A stretch of 64,000 bases of DNA from Gyrodactylus bullatarudis (lineage: Eukaryota > Platyhelminthes > Monogenea > Gyrodactylidea > Gyrodactylidae): assembly GCA_012064415.1 (NCBI GenBank), contig SSNU01000200.1:62001-126000 (forward strand), written 5' to 3'. The notes under the pieces are model-generated. The model saw nothing but the letters and a program-made list of their open reading frames with translations. It ran no database searches and was not told the DNA's origin. Both the position numbers and the translations under genes were made by a program. This document shows positions 25,301 to 36,600 of the stretch, piece by piece (position 1 is the stretch's first letter; each line of letters opens with the position of its first letter).

Positions 25301-28300
25301 TTTCAATATAAATCAGACCCTGATGAAATTATGTGAAAGAAAATGTATATGTAACAGTTCGTTTTGGAAATCAGTATGTTCCAGAAGTTACTAGTATGTT
25401 TTGGAAATATTCATTTAAAGCTTATTGCGTACTAAGTATAGAAGAATACTTAATAAAGCTTGGGTTGGGAGGTCACTCCACACCTAGATATTCATTTCAT
25501 TCTCAGTACTTACTGAGGATACGAAATAATGAAATTAACATAGGGAGGAGGGGTTGCAATTTGACCTTCATGTATAGTATAGTTAACAAAGATTTTCTAG
25601 AAAGAATAATAATATTTTTCGCTATTTATCTATTTTATTTTTAACAAAGCTAGTAAGAAAAAAACATTTGAGTTGAAATAATTTTTCAGAAGGATTATTA
25701 AATTCAAAACCATCTTAGAACAGGATAGTTTTTATAAAAAGGAGAAAAGGATTGTGTAAAACTTATGTAATCAAGTGATTTTTTAGTATGTAATACATAC
25801 TGTGTATAAAGGTCACATTGCAACCCCTCCTCCCTATGTTAATTTCATTATTTCGTATCCTCAGTAAGTACTGAGAATGAAATGAATATCTAGGTGTGGA
25901 GTGACCTCCCAACCCAAGCTTTATTAAGTATTCTTCTATACTTAGTACGCAATAAGCTTTAAATGAATATTTCCAAAACATACTAGTAACTTCTGGAACA
26001 TACTGATTTCCAAAACGAACTGTTACATATACATATTCATAAAATTTCCTCTTTGTAAACATTGAATTAAAAGTACCGTAATTCGGTGAAAGAATCAAAC
26101 TTAAAATTCGTTTTGCTATGGTTTCGAAAAGGTTAACCCAAAATCAAGTATATGGGGATTGTCCTGACTTTTTCAGATTGTCTCTTTGGCTACGTCAATT
26201 AATGTATTTCATTTCTCTCTTGTATTTTGTAGTAGGCATTTTTTAATCAATTTGACGAGGCCGGGAAACGTTGAAAGATTAGGCATTGACATAAATTACT
26301 ACCAAGGGTGGGATAAAAAACTTATTTATATGAGTGGAGTCTAAAGTTCGCGCGCCATAAAAAATGACATTAAAGGCGCTCTGTATTTCTTATGGTTCCT
26401 AATACAAGATTACATAGTAGTGAGGGTCCATATTCTGAGTATGGGTAAAAAAATTGTATGAGTAGTAAAATTTCTCATTTTTTACAATGTCTAGTCTCTC
26501 TCTGGTTTTATGAGACTACACTCCAATAAGCTAAACTTCTATTTGCTTTCATAGAGACATAGATTAGAGAAGAAGATCAAAAGCAAGTTTTAATTCACCT
26601 AAAAATCCTAAATGGATTTTTTTTCAATTTATTGCATTCATAGTTTTCCAGGCTGACCTCTATTTGAATTTTATTGCCAAGCTATGCTTATAATTATTAG
26701 AGTTTGTTCTGATGTACAAAATCTCAATTAAAAATGTGACAACTTTTGAATACGGGCCGAGATTTTTTCAATGAATTTTACTACGAGAGAGCACATAATT
26801 GAGGTTTTTATTTTTTATTACGTTAATAATTTTAAAGCTGAAGTTGGCAGTTTCCGATTTTTAAAGACTCAAGAATGCAGACTTTTGAATTTCGAGTTGA
26901 AAATCTCCAACTGAAAGAGGAATCAAAATTAGAGAAGGAAATCAATATATTCCAAATGAGATTTTTAAAATAATTTTGAAATCAAAAAAATATCAAACTT
27001 CCAACTTCATACAGCTACTAGCTAAGATCAATAAACAAATCGTCATAGTTTGAAGATAAGCTCTTGATGGATTAATTCGAGAAAAAAGCTTTCTCACATC
27101 TGGCATCAGTTTCGATAAAAAAATTGTATTTATCTTATAAAAATTTTATATCGATTCTAAAGAATGCGATATTGTATGAAAAATTCTCTACCAGAATTAA
27201 TTTATTTTGTAAACAATTTTATAATTATCATTTTAATTGTTGGCCAAAATGGAATTTAGAGAAAAAAATCAATAACATTATTTTTTTTTGAAATCGAACA
27301 TTTTTATTTATATAAAGAATTATAAAGATTAATGATTGTACAAATAAGAAAACAGAGAAAGAGTGTTTAATGTGCCCGGTGTGGGAGGGTTTGAACCTGG
27401 GGTCCGAATGAGAGGTGAGAGAGATACCACTACGCCACACCGAAATATTTTCCAATGAAGAATCAATTAATTAATTCGCTATAGTCTATTTAAAACGTAA
27501 GACAATGTAATTCTCTTTTAACAAACTCAACAGAAGCATGCCGAGATAAAGACCTTGCTGAAGCTTTTGCATCAGATTCTTCAATATTGCTTGAACCCTA
27601 TTAAACAGCTTTTATCAAAAAAAATTTAATAATGAAATGCTCAAAATAAATTAAAAAATTGCAATCCGCAACAAAAAATCGTCTGCAAAAAAAATTATTA
27701 GATGGTCCTCAAAGAAATTTTGACTTTGTGTTCTATACACCTTCGTATAGACTTTGAATCAGCATTGTTAATATCACAAGCTCGAATATGAGTTATGACT
27801 CATTGCTGAACTTCATCTAAGATATTACTACTCTGATTTAGATTCATGAGGAAGATTGGAAAATACAGATGTGCCCCAGTTTTGGTGTATGAGAAATCGC
27901 ACATTCCATTTTTCCTATGAAAAATAGTTTTTCACATCAAGACACTGTAACGACATTTGATAGAATTCGTCATTGACTTTTAATTAGACATGAAGCTAAC
28001 ATAGAGAATGTTTGAAACAAAATTGAAACCCATAATTATAAACTATAATTATAATGATTATTGAACTTTTACCTATTAAAGGTGACACATTGCCTTTTTT
28101 ATCAACGTTTATTTTCAAGATTTTTCATGGTCAGTGGACGAATGCAATAGGGTTAAGTGGTACTGATCGAATCAAGAGAAAGTTCTCTTTAAATTGAGAC
28201 CAAAAACTAAAAAATTGAGAAATTTCGGCTAAAAAATTGTGAATTTTCGACCAAAAAATTATCTTTCAAAAAACATGTTCTGCTTTCAAGTAGATCTATG

Positions 28301-31300
28301 ATGAGAAAAATCTATTTTTGATAGGAAAATTGGGGTGTGCGATTTCTCATACACCAAAACCACGGGCTTGAATTATAAAATTTTACAATGCAATAATTTC
28401 CTTTGGATAAACTGACTGATCATCTCTACTCTTGTGCCAATTCGTAATTTCATTATCAACTACTGTTGACTGATTATTTCTTCTTTATAAGTTAACAATG
28501 TTCTTGAAAGTAGAGAAAGTCATAAACATAAATATCCGATCTTGTAATGATAATCGGAATATGAATTTATTTATTACTCTTTCTTCTTGTACACTTGGCA
28601 AATGTCTATTTTAGTTTGAAGCCATTATGTTCCCATCTATTGATTTCTCTGACTTGTCTTAATTATTTTCCTCTTCATGAATATAACAATTCTGATCGGC
28701 AAAAAACTGGTTGATTTAAAAATTTTAATAATTTTGTTTATCTTATTACAGAATCATTGAAAGATATTTTTCATGCAATAGAATACAAAAATCTGTAATT
28801 TTTTCATCAGTTTCTCCAAATTTTATGAATAGGTTTTGAAAACTTACTTTGCCTATTTGGGAATATAATTTTTTTAAACATATCGGACAATTCAAATTTC
28901 GATTTTTTAAACTTGGGTTAAGATTCTTTGTTGATTTCAGAATGTCCCTATTAGTCAGAATTTAGAATTCTCATTCTTTCCTAGTACTTTTTTAATATTT
29001 AAACTTGTGACCTTATTTTGAAAAAAATGTTGTAACTACACTTGATGATTAATTGATAAAAAATATTCTAATTTCTTGTTTCATATGTAGCCATGAAAGA
29101 AACTCATTGCCCTTTTACTATCATACAATTGGTAATGTTTTTACTCACATGCACAAATTGGTCTCTGGTTACACTAAACTATTTCTAATGACTTTATTCT
29201 TTCTAATCTATCTATGAGACAAAAATGTGAAAAAAAATCCAATTGATAATTCAAGAATTTCTGTAATATGAAGATGGGAATTTTACAAAAATTTTGAAAA
29301 TAGTCTTTTTTAAGAATTTTTCAAATTTTGATTTGGCACTAAACTCCCGTATTTATCGAAAAATTTTAATTGATTTTAAAGAGGCTTAAAAGATCAAAAG
29401 AAATTTATAATATTTAAAAAAATACAAGGAAACCGATCACATTTTAAAGAGACCCAGCATTTTTGAAAGATCTTTGATCATTGAAATTTCAAAATGTTTT
29501 GTTAATTCTTTGTAAATACCTAAAAAATCGTTTGATTTATGTTCTTCCTCCTGCGTATTTTTGATAGTAATTCTTTATGTACTATTATGAAGGAAAATAC
29601 ACTAATTTCGCAGGAACTTCAAAGTTCAACATGAAACATTACAATTCTCTTGAATTAAAAAAAATCATGTTAAATTTAAGCTCTTGTATACATATCAATG
29701 TAACTCCAGCGCCCACAAGAAGTTCTAGACTAAAACAAAATAATTAAAAAACTTCAGGACTATGCCTCTGAATGTAGAAGTAATTTGAGTTTCATAGGAA
29801 ATTGGTCAGGTGGATTGAGGATCGGACTTTCTAAATGCTCTGTGATTTCATTTTTCCCAAGTATACTATGCGCATTGTAGCTTTTATTAATTTTGGGTTT
29901 TCTAATCGTTTCTGTACTAATAAATAAGGTTATGGAAAAATAATCTATTAATAAAACGGAAGAATTACTCTCAAGTTAACTAGGTATTATAATTAATATT
30001 TTAGAATTATTATGGAGTTGATTTTTCGGTCTGAAATTCTTGAAATAGTTTTCTTTGCAATATGGATTTCAAAAACCATGAATTTTAGTATCATACTTTT
30101 GAAACAAGTAGTTCTTCAGCATACGGCATAAATTGACTATAAAGTTTCCGAATCAGTGAAAAATGATCTAAAATTAGTCTTATAATAAAATTTATTAAAA
30201 CTTAGGTCAATATTAGAATTCTCAGCCATGGTCATCCAAACGTTTCGGCGGTGATTGTCTTCACACGCCTTCTTCAGTGGTACGACAAGTTAATCAAAAA
30301 CAAAATACTATTTATATACTTTCATGATCTCATATCTATCGATTTTGTCCAATCAGATGAGAGAAAAGAATAATACAAGAGGCTGACCTATGATAATAAA
30401 GTATAGATAATCAGAACAGAAAAGAGTTATAATTATAAATAAGATTTAATTTAACTTCCTTCTTTTGCCAAAAACCTGAATCCAACACCAATCTTGGTGA
30501 AGTGAACATTGAACATTAAACGGTCTAATTTTTGTCAGACTGAATTTTTTCGAATATCCACATCTTACTAGCGCATTCCGTTTTGAAATTTAAAAATTTA
30601 TTTTTTTCTGTGAGTCCGGAGAAAAATATCGAGATTTTTGTGAAAATAGTAAATTCTCATCTTCATGTCAACGAACGATATCATGAATAAAAAACCTTAA
30701 AAATCTCAAAAGCTACAAAAGCATGCTAGAAAATTTTCAGTCTTCTTATCAAATATTAAAGTGAATTTGAATTTTGATGCTATTCCGGAGGGACCCACTC
30801 TAGTGGGAATGATTTATTAATTGTGAGATTAACTTTTTGTTTTTGTTTCAGATTCCGTTTAATTATGTCATTCCAATATTGCTATGTTCCTTGTTCTTTG
30901 GATTGATCTGTGCTCGTATGCCAACAAGAGTAATCCTAGCCAAGTTGTTGTCTCGAGATGAAACCAGAACCGGATGGCTGTCCTCAGAGTTTGTCCAGCC
31001 AATTCCCGAGACCATACAGCAGAGACGTAAACTAATTTTTGCCCGTGAGCGTAGATTCGTGGAGTTGAGCTTATTCCTTGGCACGTTACTAATGGTTTAT
31101 TTGATAAATCATCTAATATATGACTGCATTCGACTCGAATCATCTTCCCCTCCTTGGAATTCTGACGTTTATCTTCAGAAGAACTTTGCCATCTGGGAAA
31201 TTATCGTTCGAGTATTAGACTTTGTTTTTCCCGCCATACGTCCGATCGCGTATGCATTCACTTGCCATGAGTACATGGCCGCTTTACGTGACATGTTTTG

Positions 31301-31400
31301 CTGTCGTAAACCTCAGGAACATCAGTTTTATCGCATTGACTACAAGGAAGCTACATTTCGAGAACTTGCAAAGGGTGAAACTAAAAATTTCGCTGTTTAA
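22316..31400 (+). CDS. Rhodopsin-like GPCR with poly-Thr ectodomain, two exons split by a 7.6-kb intron
   Basis: Exon 1 (22316-23272, 319 codons) ends CTCAAA|GTACGT. Exon 2 (30852-31400, 182 codons plus stop) begins after TTTCAG. The join is phase 0 and reads NHLK-IPFNYVIP, restoring a TM5 with its proline. Total is 501 residues. The ectodomain has DYCDIDF...DWCKELKCSDGKC cysteines, a run of 14 threonines and N-glycosylation sites (NES). TM1 contains GIFGNAISLPAF. TM3 ends LLFDRFIYIF, a DRF variant of DRY. Exon 2 supplies TM5, a long basic third loop (RRKLIFARERR), TM6, and TM7 with FPAIRPIAYAF in place of NPxxY. A CC pair after helix 8 could be palmitoylated. It is clearly paralogous to the neighbouring receptor. 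The ligand is unknown. Confidence 0.88.
22532..22573 (+). repeat. ACA/ACT triplet repeat coding for 14 threonines
   Basis: Fourteen consecutive Thr codons, ACA then ACT then ACA/ACT, lie in the extracellular N-terminus of the plus-strand GPCR. This gives a mucin-like, probably O-glycosylated stalk. The pure triplet tracts make the length likely to vary between individuals. Confidence 0.9.
25343..26034. repeat. Perfect 218-bp inverted repeat with 256-bp spacer
   Basis: 25343-25560 is, base for base as far as I can compare, the reverse complement of 25817-26034. Matching continues with interruptions a few bases inward (TGACCTT). Each arm holds an uninterrupted reading frame (RFGNQYVPEV...SFKAYCVLSIEEYL...NEINIGRRGC) that I do not recognise. 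Inside each arm is a small palindrome, CTCAGTA-CT-TACTGAG. There are no obvious target-site duplications. It could be a young foldback transposon or an inverted duplication of a gene fragment. In an intron transcript it would fold into a 218-bp duplex. Confidence 0.92.
27280..27442 (-). repeat. tRNA-derived SINE (head with A and B boxes)
   Basis: On the minus strand, CGGTGTG (27442-27436) pairs exactly with CACACCG (27383-27377), like an acceptor stem. Between them are an A-box-like TGGCGTAGTGG and a B box, GGTTCAAACC. At 66 bases it is short for a functional tRNA, and the D arm is displaced relative to the acceptor stem, so it is not a normal tRNA gene. An AT-rich body and A-rich end follow (to about 27280), the usual structure of a tRNA-derived SINE. 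Confidence 0.6.
27880..28366. repeat. MITE with ~27-bp terminal inverted repeats
   Basis: TTTTGGTGTATGAGAAATCGCACA near 27883 is mirrored at the right end as TGTGCGATTTCTCATACACCAAAA. The interior (about 440 bp) has no transposase. Short dyads inside (GCTTTCAAGTAG and neighbours) are unremarkable. Confidence 0.75.
30233..30450 (-). repeat. Retroelement 5'-end-like repeat, copy 2, with TATA box and structured leader
   Basis: On the minus strand: GGTCAGCCTCTTG, CATGAAAGTATATAAATAGT (a good TATA box), about 35 bases to CTTGTCGTACCACTGAAGAAGG, then a long stem (GGCG-T-GTGA, loop AGACAA, TCAC-CGCC), then GAAACGTTTGGATGACC and ATGGCTGAGAAT. It matches 10899-11120. The stem is better paired here than in copy 1. 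This resembles a promoter, transcription start and structured 5' leader of a retroelement whose body is gone. Confidence 0.6.
30515..30672 (+). repeat. Single arm of the 18520-18990 MITE family
   Basis: GAATATCCACATCTTACTAG, GCGCATTCCGTTTTGAAATT, CTGTGAGTCCGGAGAAAAAT and AAATTCTCATCTTCATGTCAAC match the right arm of 18520-18990 closely. No opposing arm is present, so this is half an element, or a relic after deletion. Confidence 0.75.
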
Positions 31401-32727
31401 TCCCCTACAGTCATTGTTTATATGAGAAACCTTTTTGGTTATTAACTTTAATTAATTGGTAAATTAATCTTCGGTGTGATACTTCAACCCGGCTCTATAA
31501 TTGGTTAAGATATACGTAATAAGTTTAAGACTATTCATTCATTTTGAACTTTTTCCCCCTCAATTCTCTTTCGAAAAATTAATTATCCCAAAAAATAGAG
31601 CCCTTTCCAATGTGATCCATGACGACCAGATGAAAAACATTCATTCCGAATAATCGTTTGTCTGCTATTCGAACATTTTTTCCACAAGCCATTTTGATCT
31701 ATTCTTTATTTTGAAAATTTTCGGTTAAAATTAAATAATTATTAGAAAAATATCAAGAACCTCTTGTACAGTTTTTCTTACAATGCAAGTTGAGATTCAT
31801 CTGTCAAAAATTATTCTCTTTTCGTTGCTGCTTTTTCGTAAAAACCATCTTTATATAGCTATATCTTAGGCCAACTTAAAAGTAAATTTTATCAAGGTGA
31901 GAACGTTCCAATTACGAGAGAGTCCCTTTTTTTCTTTTTTTGAGTAATCTGTAGGAATCAAAATATTACTAAACAAGACTATTCGAATAAAAAAACCTTC
32001 TAATCAAATATATTAAAATTAATTCAATTTCGAAGCCACTAAAACTAATTCCAAGGCTGTTCTTTCATTTCTAATCTCTCTAGAGGTCTTTATTACTTTG
32101 AAGTAGCAATATTCCATTTGAAGAAATACGAAAAAGGGAATAAAACTTGATGGAAATGTTTCCTATTGTATTGTTAAATTATAATTATCATCTATATCAA
32201 CTCAACCGAGATGGTTATGCTGATTGAAATTACAAAAAGAAAACTAATAATAATTATAAATTGGTTACAAATGTTCATCTTTCTCTTGTTAAAATTTACC
32301 CTACAAAACAGATTTTTTTCTATCAAAATATTGTTAATAAAAAATTACAATTATTTTTGAATTTTCTTCCTTTTTATATTTCGATTCATATACTAAAAGT
32401 ATAAATTTTTTTATAAATAAATAGTTTTACCTTCTCATGTGGACGAGAAGCCTTTAATCTAAATTTTTTTAGTCCGTTTTCAATGAAGAAATTATTGTGA
32501 GGATTCAGAAGATGAGTGAATATTTAGTGATAGAGCGTATATTTCAAATCAGATTAAATCCTCTGACTGGTTTAACGAGATTTGATTTTCATCTAAAAAT
32601 CTTGGGACTACTGTTCCTATTGTTCCAGAGCATATTAAAACAATTAAGTTATTTAATAAAACTTGAGACCAATCAGATGACCTGTGACAAATCAAACAGA
32701 AAACTATTTCATAAAAGATTTAAAAAA

Positions 32728-32935
32728 TTACTTCTATTAGATGAAAAGTGTGTTCGAAAAACTTCTACTAAATGTAAAGTGTATTATGAATACTTCTATT
32801 TAATGAAAAATTCCTAATAATCTTCTATTTTTTGTAAATACATAGAATAGACCTTCTAGTTATTGATGATCTATCTTCTACTTATTGAAAATTTCCTCTA
32901 GAAGCTTCTACTTTTTGTAATAATCCCAAATATAA
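32728..32935. repeat. Degenerate minisatellite, unit ~38-40 nt
   Basis: The motif CTTCTANTTANTGAAAA-like recurs about five times (TTCTATTAGATGAAAA, TTCTACTAAATGTAAA, TTCTATTTAATGAAAA, TTCTACTTATTGAAAA, TTCTACTTTTTGTAAT) at uneven spacing. It looks like an old tandem array. Confidence 0.5.
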
Positions 32936-33054
32936 ATCAAAAGTAGTATACTTAGTAAATCTGTTAATCTTTTGGGTTTCCAGATACAGTTAATTACACA
33001 CATGAAGATTTTCAAATGGAAAATAAATGAAATTATTCATCAATAGAAATAATC

Positions 33055-33180
33055 TGATGAATCTTGTGATAAATCCAAAATCTCATAGAACAAACGGTAT
33101 ACTCAATTTGCTGAAACTAAAAGTTGGCTTAAATTTTAAAAAGAAATATTGTCGATACATTTGATGAATTAATATAATGC
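33055..33180 (+). repeat. Dispersed repeat shared with 61497-61630
   Basis: CTTGTGATAAATCCAAAATCTCA...ACAAACGGTATACTCAA...TGCTGAAACTAAAAGTTGG aligns over about 125 bases with 61497-61630. The 61 kb copy has an open frame (NPESHRTNGILKKF, then ETKTWHNFKKE). This copy's frame is broken. The family is unknown. Confidence 0.65.
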
Positions 33181-33614
33181 ATGTTAACTGGAAATACTTT
33201 CTTGCATAGCTTTGTTATAGAGTTATATAAAATACCAGAGAAGCCTGGAATAATTTGATGAATCAGACAATTATTAAAATTGAGAAAGAAAAGATTGATG
33301 ATCATGATAAATTTGATTCTAATGAATGTTTTATGAAGATTCTTCATAGAAGAAAGAAATTTATAATATTTTCTTCTAGCCTTTTGAAATAAGAATCATT
33401 TAGAATTAGTGCCTGATAAAATAACAAATCCGGAGTCATTCAGGAATGTAAAATATTCGCAAAAATACTGTTCAAAAATCTTTTTCATAATTATTGTTTT
33501 TTCAATATACATATTAATGAAATCCTTAAAAATATGTTATAAAGTCATTAATTAAAATAATGAAAATTGTTAGTAAAATATCTGCAACAAGTTTACGTTA
33601 GTGATAAATTTTTT

Positions 33615-36600
33615 TCAAACAAAAAACATTGATCGTTCTTGGGCCTGATGAATTTGGAAGAGGCCGTTCTTCAAGAATCTGTTCCCTTGATTTGATTGCC
33701 ATTCACGAGCTCTGAACGCTGCATGATGTGAATAGTAGGTGGGAGCTGGAATTGAAACTGACATACAACACCTCACATAGGCATAGCAAAGAGAATAAGT
33801 GAATAACTGCAATGTGTTAGCGTCCCAATCATTGTCATCATACAAAATGTAGTAGTGTGAAGGAGATGAGGTGCCTTGAATGCCTCTATGTGAGCACAAG
33901 TAGAAATCGAATTCTTTCGGATGAACAACTTCAGTATCAATGACAGTTCCAGGATCAAGGTTTTGATTACTGAGGGAAAAGAAAATATCACAATTATTTA
34001 TTTAGATTTAGAAATAAATATAAGCGAATGAGCAATAGATTTTGTTGGACCAATTGCACTCCCCCAGTCTGCGGTTACTCCTTTTTAAGCAGTGCATACT
34101 ACCCCATCTGGACTATGAAGCCTCCCTCCCCTCCAACCTCCCTGCCGGAACAATTAAGAAAACTGAGAACCTCCAATTTCAATTCCTCCGTTCATGCTTT
34201 GGCCCTTACTCATATAAACAACTTTTAGCCAAGGCTGATCTTTACCCTATCTGGCTGAGAAGAATCGCATTTTCTGCTGTATTCTATCACAAGATCCCAC
34301 CTACTGTCAATCGAAATTACTACCTTCGCTCATCTAGAGGTTTCACGATCCTTCTTACAACGCTTCATCCCTTAAGACACAGATTTCAACTAAATTTTGA
34401 TGCTTTTAAAAACCTAAAGATCTCCCAGATAATTCCTATTATTTCAATTTATGTACCAGATAATCATAACTATTTTACTAACTTTTTACAACTGATAAAA
34501 AAAACTTGATAAAGCTAGCATCAAGTTTTAACAAAAGAGATATTTTATAACAGAAAAATAATGAATTTTTAGGTCATACAGTTATTACTCTCAAACTTTG
34601 ACAAAAATTACTCATAAGTAAACACAAACTTATATCTAACATAATTTTCATAATATATAATAGCATAATATTCAAAAGCTACTCTGATGAACCAGAGGAT
34701 TGTTTTTTTATCAACGAAAATGATAAATGAACCTTTAAATATTTGTGCTTAAGGATGGATTTAAGACTAAGGTTATAAAGGTTTAGAGAATTTCGATTTA
34801 ATAACCTTAATAAAAAGACTTTCAAAATCTTACATAATTTCAAAACAAAAAAATGTATTCGTTCGGCGGGAATCGAGAACTTCAGAATAAGATAACCCGC
34901 AGACCCAAAGCTCAGTAAGCACCAAAGTCTTGGAGATAGCTGGGGCAAAGCTTGTGAATGATGAGTTAACCTCGTTATGTGGACAGAAAATATTGGGCTT
35001 CACATGTTTCAACTTCCACAAAGCAGATAATCAAACAAGTTTCAAATATGACCAGCGGATCCCCTATGAATCCTTCATCCCCAACTCAAAACTTGGACCC
35101 AAATTCAACCCTGTACCTCAACATTAGTTGATAAAAACCATCCGGAAGCGGTCCAATATTCACCTCTACAAAAATGAATGTATCAAATTTCTGCTGTACC
35201 CCACGTTGATCGAAAGAGATATTTTTCTCAGCCAGAAGTACAAGCCCCTACTTCATCACGAAAAAGAAATCGGCCGACATCACCTAAGCAACAAAAAATA
35301 AAATGGAAGCAGAGAAAACGATTACCAACTAATAGTCAGACAATAGATGTATTCCTCGCAGAGTATTCACAAGAGTATGAGCGCACTCAACCCCCATTGG
35401 TCAATCTTAGATGAATAATTGCTATTGGTCAGATTTTATAATGTTCCTTAAACTTGCATGTATATAAATGTATCTAAAGTCGGATCTTTATTCACCAATA
35501 ATCTTTCGTTCGTTCTTAACATTAGCATGACTTCGAGTCAGCAAGCTCAAAATATTTCAGGCAACTCTTGTCTTCTAAAAATATGAATATTTATAAATAT
35601 GATCAACATTATGAAGAATTATTCTAGATATCATTTTCTTGATATTTGGGGAAAATAGTCCTTCAGAAAAAAAAATTGTTATGACTCTTTGAGGCCATAT
35701 TAATTTTAATCGGTGATATTTTTATAAATTTAATAATTAATCTATAGATCTGAAAAACTTACTTTCCACTCTTGATGAATCTAACTTGATGTCTTTTCTG
35801 TACTGTGATGAATGTAATACCGGGTTCATAATCTGGACGAATTTTTTTGCAAGCCTTTTGTATCATTTCTAGTTCATTAACCAAGACCTGCTTGAATTGA
35901 CCTTCTGAGACGCCATCGCGATAGAAAATCAATCTAGTCGGAAGTTCTTTATTCTCATCAAAGTTCATCTGTGAAAAATATTTAATAAAATTTTCAACTA
36001 AATTTCAGTTGAATCGAAACAATTAACTCTAATATAAGAATAACTAGATGATTGAATTCTTAAAAAAATATATCAGACAGAGATTTTAAAATCGATAAAA
36101 ATCATCAAGATTTCAATTGCAAAAAATGCAATTCTATTTATTTATTAATTTAATTTTGATGTGTTTCAAACAGCTGTATTTTGGATTAATTTTTACTCAT
36201 CTTAAAAAGTTGATGAAAACTGTTTTAGTAATAATTTCCAGATCTACAGTTAGTTTTGGAATAAAATTCATTGAATCTTTGATCAATAAAAATTCAACTA
36301 TGTCAATGTTAGTCTACTGTATAAAATCTAGGGACCAAGATATGTTTTATTAACCCTTTCATGAGGTTCACGCTATATAGGGCGGTTATTCAAAGTCCGG
36401 AATTCTCAGTTATTACGCAGGTCCGAACAACATCACATAATCTATTTCATAATTCACGCTAAACGAACCTCAAAAATACCAAAAAGTCTCAAAGACATAT
36501 CTAAAATTGGATTAAAAATAACCAACATTAGTAAAAGTTGGTTTTCATCTACTTGTTAGTAGATATAGGGAATTCAATAGAAAATCGAATTTCTTATATA

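Larger units (their letters stand above)
23273..30851 (+). other. Large intron of the plus-strand GPCR, packed with repeats
   Basis: A 7579-base intron (GTACGT...TTTCAG). It contains a perfect 218-bp inverted repeat (25343-26034), a tRNA-like SINE head (about 27377-27442), a TIR-bearing MITE (about 27880-28366), a retroelement 5' end (30233-30450) and a single MITE arm (30515-30672). No other coding exon was recognised, so the size comes from insertions; the paralogous gene on the other strand has short introns. Confidence 0.7.
31401..33614. other. AT-rich intergenic region between the GPCR and Argonaute 3' ends
   Basis: The two genes converge here. About 32728-32935 is an imperfect tandem array. 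33055-33180 is a repeat shared with 61497-61630. The frame at 32497-32817 overlaps the tandem array and has no domain I recognise, so I do not call it a gene. Confidence 0.5.

Noticed and set aside
27377..27442. Functional tRNA gene
   Set aside because: Too short (66 nt) and the A box is misplaced relative to the acceptor stem; a SINE head fits better.
30863..31143. Minus-strand frames opposite the second exon of the plus-strand GPCR
   Set aside because: They are antisense shadows of a strongly supported coding exon and have no motifs.
32497..32817. A 106-residue protein
   Set aside because: Overlaps a degenerate tandem repeat, composition is chance-like, and no domain is recognisable.
35178..35414. 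Basic, proline-rich frame in the last Argonaute intron
   Set aside because: No homologous domain, no splice context, and it sits in inserted repetitive sequence.
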